Part shown: positions 60,993 to 64,000 of the stretch, piece after piece
Position numbering within the stretch: the first letter of the stretch is position 1
How the letters are laid out: each line of letters begins with the position of its first letter
Source of the DNA: Pollutimonas subterranea
Lineage (GTDB): Bacteria; Pseudomonadota; Gammaproteobacteria; Burkholderiales; Burkholderiaceae_B
Assembly: GCF_002849655.1 (NCBI RefSeq)
Contig: NZ_PDNW01000001.1
Location: forward strand, 474,097-538,096
Direction: 5' to 3'
Length of the DNA stretch: 64,000 nt
The notes under the pieces: model-generated
What the model was told of the DNA's origin: nothing
The model's database searches: none
The model's input: only the letters and a program-made list of their open reading frames with translations
Program-made: the position numbers and the translations under genes

Positions 60993-62720
60993 ATGTCCGA
61001 TACCCTGCAGTCTCCATCACTTGATAAAAAGAACAAGAAACGCGCCAGTCGTGGCCGATTCCGTTTCGCCGATGCAAAAGTCAGCACCATCCTGATGTTG
61101 GTCCTGGCCATCTTCATGGCGCTTATCATAGCGGTCGGCGGCATGGCGGCATGGTTCTTGTCCCAGAATTTTGAAGGCCTGCGCAACATGGAGCGCCAGA
61201 ACGCGCGCGCCCAGCAAGTGACAGGGCTGGGCAGCGACATGATGGCGGCTCGGGTGTCCCTGCTTAGCGCGGCCCGCTTCCAGCAAGAGGCCGCCGCGAC
61301 TAATGACGCCAAGCTGGTGAGCGATGCGCGCGCAATGCTGGACAAAGCCAATGCGCAACTCGAATCGGTGACGAAAGACTTCAATGAGTTCCGCAAGAAC
61401 ACGGCCGATACCGCCGACGCGCGTAGGCTGGCCACGCGGATCGTCAGCACGTATCAACCGTACCTGGACGATGGCATTGACCCGATGGTGCAGGCGTTGG
61501 ATAGCAATGACTACACCACCTTTTACTTTGTGAACAGCGAGTTCGGCATCTCGCGCAGCGAAGCGTTCGAAGCCTCCATTGACGCGTTCTCCGCGCACAT
61601 GGAAAAGGTGCAGAAGGAATTCTTCCAGCAGGCAGAGGCTGAGTTCCAGCAAGCGCTGGTAGCTATTGGCGTGGCCATACTCATCGGTTTCCTGATGATG
61701 ATCCTGATGCGCGTTGTTTTTGGACGCATAGTCGTCAAGCAATTGGTTCAGGCTGGTTCGCACTTCGACCGTATCGCCAGCGGTGACCTTACCCAACGCA
61801 TCGAAGTTAAGTCGCGTAATGAAATCGGGGTACTGTACGAAGCCTTGCGCCGCATGCAGGAAAGCCTGACCCGTACTGTAAGTATCGTGCGCCAGGGCGT
61901 CGAAGAAATCAATCTGGGTTCGCGTGAAATCTTCATGGGAAATACCGACTTGAGCAGTCGCACCGAACAGCAGGCCGCAGCGTTGCAACAAACAGCCGCC
62001 AGTATGGAAGAACTGTCCAGCACCGTGCGCCAGAACACGGATAACGCCACGCAAGCCGACAAGCTGGCGAAGGGCGCATCGGACGTTGCGCTGCGCGGTG
62101 GCAAGGCAGTGTCGGCAGTGGTCACCACCATGGACGAGATTTCCACCAGCTCGAACAAGATGTCTGAAATCGTCAGCGTGATCGACGGTATTGCTTTCCA
62201 GACGAACATCCTGGCATTGAATGCTGCAGTCGAAGCCGCCCGTGCCGGCGAGCAGGGCAAAGGCTTTGCCGTGGTGGCAGGTGAAGTACGGTCCTTGGCT
62301 CAGCGCAGCGCCCAAGCCGCCAAGGAAATCAAGGTTCTTATCGAAGAGTCCTTGCTGAAAGTCCAGTCCGGCGCCAAGCAAGCCGGCCAGGCTGGCGACA
62401 TCATGCAGGAAGTTGTGGGCTCGGTGCAGGGTGTGACCACCATCATGGGTGAAATCTCATCAGCGTCCAGCGAGCAGTCCGACGGCATCGAGCAGGTTAA
62501 CCGCGCCGTATCGGAAATGGATAGCGCCGTGCAACAGAATGCAGCCCTGGTGGAAGAAGCCGCAGCGGCCGCAGGTTCATTGCAAGAGCAGGCCGCCCGG
62601 TTGACGGAAGCCGTCTCGGTGTTCAAGATCAACGCCAGCGAAGTCATCGACATGCCGGTCCAGGCAGCTGGCGTGGCAGGCCCGGGTGGGTATAACGCGT
62701 TGCAGAACGCGTACTCCTAA
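60993..62720 (+). CDS. Methyl-accepting chemotaxis protein, Tsr-type
   Basis: A 575-residue receptor. A basic cytoplasmic N-terminus of about 28 residues precedes TM1 (about 31-55). A helical periplasmic domain spans about 56-215, TM2 is about 218-240, and HAMP plus a canonical signalling hairpin follow ([35 protein letters not shown]). No CheR-tether peptide is present at the C-terminus (ends LQNAYS), so it would depend on tethered neighbours for adaptation. It closes the motility cluster. Confidence 0.92.
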   Translation: MSDTLQSPSLDKKNKKRASRGRFRFADAKVSTILMLVLAIFMALIIAVGGMAAWFLSQNFEGLRNMERQNARAQQVTGLGSDMMAARVSLLSAARFQQEAAATNDAKLVSDARAMLDKANAQLESVTKDFNEFRKNTADTADARRLATRIVSTYQPYLDDGIDPMVQALDSNDYTTFYFVNSEFGISRSEAFEASIDAFSAHMEKVQKEFFQQAEAEFQQALVAIGVAILIGFLMMILMRVVFGRIVVKQLVQAGSHFDRIASGDLTQRIEVKSRNEIGVLYEALRRMQESLTRTVSIVRQGVEEINLGSREIFMGNTDLSSRTEQQAAALQQTAASMEELSSTVRQNTDNATQADKLAKGASDVALRGGKAVSAVVTTMDEISTSSNKMSEIVSVIDGIAFQTNILALNAAVEAARAGEQGKGFAVVAGEVRSLAQRSAQAAKEIKVLIEESLLKVQSGAKQAGQAGDIMQEVVGSVQGVTTIMGEISSASSEQSDGIEQVNRAVSEMDSAVQQNAALVEEAAAAAGSLQEQAARLTEAVSVFKINASEVIDMPVQAAGVAGPGGYNALQNAYS

Positions 62721-62754
62721 GCTAAGGCATGCCCGAGTCGGGCATGTAGAGAAG

Positions 62755-62791
62755 ACTTCGGCGTCCTGTAATGGACGCCGAAGTTTTTTTT
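62755..62791 (+). terminator. Strong intrinsic terminator after the last chemoreceptor gene
   Basis: A perfect 12-bp stem (ACTTCGGCGTCC at 62755-62766 with its complement at 62773-62784), a six-base loop and a run of eight T make a textbook terminator. It marks the right end of the flagellar-chemotaxis cluster. A second small palindrome CATGCCCGA/TCGGGCATG lies at 62729-62747. Confidence 0.92.
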
Positions 62792-62844
62792 GTGGTCCCA
62801 CGGCGACGATCGGTCTGCCGTGATGACGAGTTTCTTACTTCACA

Positions 62845-63168
62845 TCAGATCAGGGCCTCCAGCCCTTTGCTCTCCAGCAGGCTCAGAAGCTTTCGCGATG
62901 GACCGCTCGGGTGCTTGTCGCCCAATTCCCATTGCCGAACTGCGGAAGGGCTAGTGTTGAGTAGTGACGCCAGCACGGTTTGGCTCAGTTGGTACCGATC
63001 ACGTAGAGCACGAATTTTTTCACTGTCGTACTCGGGGATCGGGCCCAAACATAGCGCATCGTATTTTCGCATCTTGTGCTGGTCGATAAAGCCCAGGCGA
63101 TGCAAGTCACTTGCCGTCTCGTGCACGGTACTCAAGATTCTGCTTTTGGCTTTAATCTTCGTTGTCAT
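62845..63168 (-). CDS. HTH antitoxin of a type II toxin-antitoxin pair
   Basis: A 107-residue protein. The N-terminal half is basic and may wrap the toxin. The C-terminal half is an Xre-like HTH (LRDRYQLSQTVLASLLNTSPSAVRQWELG). This layout fits HigA-type antitoxins. The start at 63168 is chosen over 63198 because it overlaps the toxin stop by 17 bp and gives a usual N-terminus. It probably binds the toxin and represses the shared promoter near 63545. Confidence 0.75.
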   Translation of the reverse strand: MTTKIKAKSRILSTVHETASDLHRLGFIDQHKMRKYDALCLGPIPEYDSEKIRALRDRYQLSQTVLASLLNTSPSAVRQWELGDKHPSGPSRKLLSLLESKGLEALI

Positions 63169-63535
63169 GACAAATTTCCTGTAGTGCGCCATGTTCAATT
63201 GCTGCTTCGATCTCTTTTGCAGTCCTAGTCAGTAGGTCCAAGGCAAGTGACTGCAGTGCTTCTCTTTCCTCGGCGCTGATATCGGCTCGTTCGTTCTTCT
63301 CAAAGCCGAACACAAAGAACCATCGATTGCCCTTATTAGTGGCCACCAGTGTTCTAGCGCCACCGCGTTTGCCTCGGCCTGCCAGTCCGACCCGCTTCTT
63401 GACCAAACCACCGCCAAGATCAGCATCGATCAGCCCTTTGACCATTTCCCCGACAGCAGTGCAGAGGACCTCATCCGTTAGCTCGGTCTTGCGCATCCAG
63501 CGGTTGAAGCGGTCGGTTTTAAAGACTCGGGTCAC
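63152..63535 (-). CDS. RelE/HigB-like toxin of a type II toxin-antitoxin pair
   Basis: A 127-residue protein with RelE-superfamily traits: an N-terminal FKTDRFNRWMRK, a central GLAGRGKRGGARTLVATNKG, and WFFVFGFEKNERADIS, matching the group of HigB-like toxins with an extended GxGKRGGxR motif. Such toxins cut mRNA at the ribosome. It precedes and overlaps its antitoxin, the reversed gene order typical of higBA. Confidence 0.78.
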   Translation of the reverse strand: MTRVFKTDRFNRWMRKTELTDEVLCTAVGEMVKGLIDADLGGGLVKKRVGLAGRGKRGGARTLVATNKGNRWFFVFGFEKNERADISAEEREALQSLALDLLTRTAKEIEAAIEHGALQEICHDNED

Positions 63536-63543
63536 TGGTTAAC

Positions 63544-63560
63544 TATAACACTTAGTGATA
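63544..63560 (-). promoter_or_regulatory. Candidate operator of the toxin-antitoxin pair
   Basis: A 17-bp near-palindrome centred on CACTTAGTG (63549-63557) lies 9 bp upstream of the toxin start. Autoregulation by the antitoxin or the complex is usual in such pairs. Confidence 0.4.
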
Positions 63561-63712
63561 TTCATGGAGAGAATTTAGCGACAGTGCCGACGACAGTGGC
63601 CCATCTGTTAAACAGTTTAGACAAGTGTGATATTTCGACTCTCAGAGGCCTACGAGCAGGCCGGTCTACTTTAACCGCCTCGGCAGGTGGCGGCGATGGC
63701 ATAGCGCCTCGC

Positions 63713-63829
63713 TTAGCCATGCGAAGTTTCCAGGGTCTCGTCGACAGCCGCCTTGATCACACGTTCCGGCTCCGACGCCAACAGGTCCTGTGGCCTCTTG
63801 CCGGCAAGAAAACTATTGTCGGGGCGGAA
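63713..63829 (-). pseudogene. Possible 3' remnant of an Xre/MbcA/ParS-type antitoxin gene
   Basis: On the minus strand 38 codons are open before a TAA at 63713-63715. They read like the end of a DUF2384 toxin-binding domain (FLAGKRPQDLLASEPERVIK). The frame is closed by a stop just upstream, so no start or N-terminus exists: a truncated relic if real. The surrounding gap 63536-63922 (about 390 bp) holds no intact gene that I can support. Confidence 0.35.
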
Positions 63830-63922
63830 TCAATACGCTCAACGGTCGGAAGCCTGTGTTTCGATCCAAGCCGCCCCCCGTGTCAGACTAGTTGTCGCCT
63901 CTAATTTTCAAAGAGAGCAGCA

Positions 63923-64000
63923 ATGAAATCCACCTATTCCGAGGCCTTTATCGAACAGGCAGTCAGTAAAGCATTGGCGCGCGGCTCGCGCCCCATCACC
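63923..64000 (+). CDS. Probable transposase (OrfA-like), 5' fragment
   Basis: Only 26 codons are inside the window, following AAAGAGAG. The start MKSTYSEAFIEQAVSKALAR resembles the N-terminus of insertion-sequence OrfA/transposase proteins, where an HTH follows. The family cannot be named from this piece. Its place beside a toxin-antitoxin pair and a gene remnant suits a mobile-element edge. Confidence 0.5.
   Translation, partial: MKSTYSEAFIEQAVSKALARGSRPIT

Noticed and set aside
61017..62381. 454-codon open frame on the minus strand
   Set aside because: Antisense to a canonical chemoreceptor gene; similar shadows occur opposite the other receptor genes.
63584..63904. 106-codon open frame on the plus strand
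   Set aside because: No ribosome site, no motif, and it runs over the antitoxin-like relic on the other strand; treated as non-coding.

Overview
The window is GC-rich, densely coded DNA from a motile betaproteobacterium. The best guess is the family Alcaligenaceae (Bordetella / Achromobacter / Pusillimonas relatives). The guess rests on the unbroken order flhDC-motAB-cheAW-mcp-cheRBYZ-mcp-flhBAF-flgNMA-flgBCDEFGHIJKL and on the style of the accessory genes. This is inferred from gene order and protein motifs, not from a database search.

Bases 1-19734 hold mixed housekeeping and respiratory genes. They start with the 3' end of an EamA-type transporter, a patatin-like phospholipase, a YeiE-like LysR regulator divergent from a YeiH-type exporter, a SirB2 membrane protein, an SbmA/BacA-type ABC exporter, a persulfide-dioxygenase-like metallo-hydrolase and a tautomerase. 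A nitric-oxide defence block follows: norR faces ytfE-norB across a control region with two NorR-type palindromes and a sigma-54 promoter. Next is a convergent pair of units, a SulP transporter facing a small DUF5993-like protein plus DsbB. Then come a lipoate-ligase-like protein, a TM2 protein and a methyltransferase.

Bases 17437-27604 form a glycerol-use locus. glpR-glpK run leftward. glpSTPQUV (two ATPases, two permeases, a small membrane protein and a binding protein of a glycerol ABC importer) and glpD run rightward. No glpF facilitator is seen, so uptake is probably by the ABC importer. Glycerol is then phosphorylated by GlpK and oxidised by GlpD.

Bases 28390-62720 are one large motility and chemotaxis cluster. 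It begins with the master regulator flhDC, preceded by a phased array of TGTAA elements. It continues with the motor, the chemotaxis pathway, the export apparatus (flhBA, and flhF with a very long tail), the leftward flgA-flgM-flgN unit, the rod/hook/ring genes flgB-flgL, and two further chemoreceptors. One receptor is translationally coupled to a small BamE-like lipoprotein. Sigma-28-type promoters can be read before flgM and flgK. A strong terminator closes the cluster at about 62755-62791.

Bases 62845-64000 look like accessory DNA: a HigB/RelE-type toxin with an HTH antitoxin, a remnant resembling the C-terminus of a second antitoxin, and the start of a probable transposase cut by the window edge. 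No tRNA, rRNA or CRISPR array was recognised.
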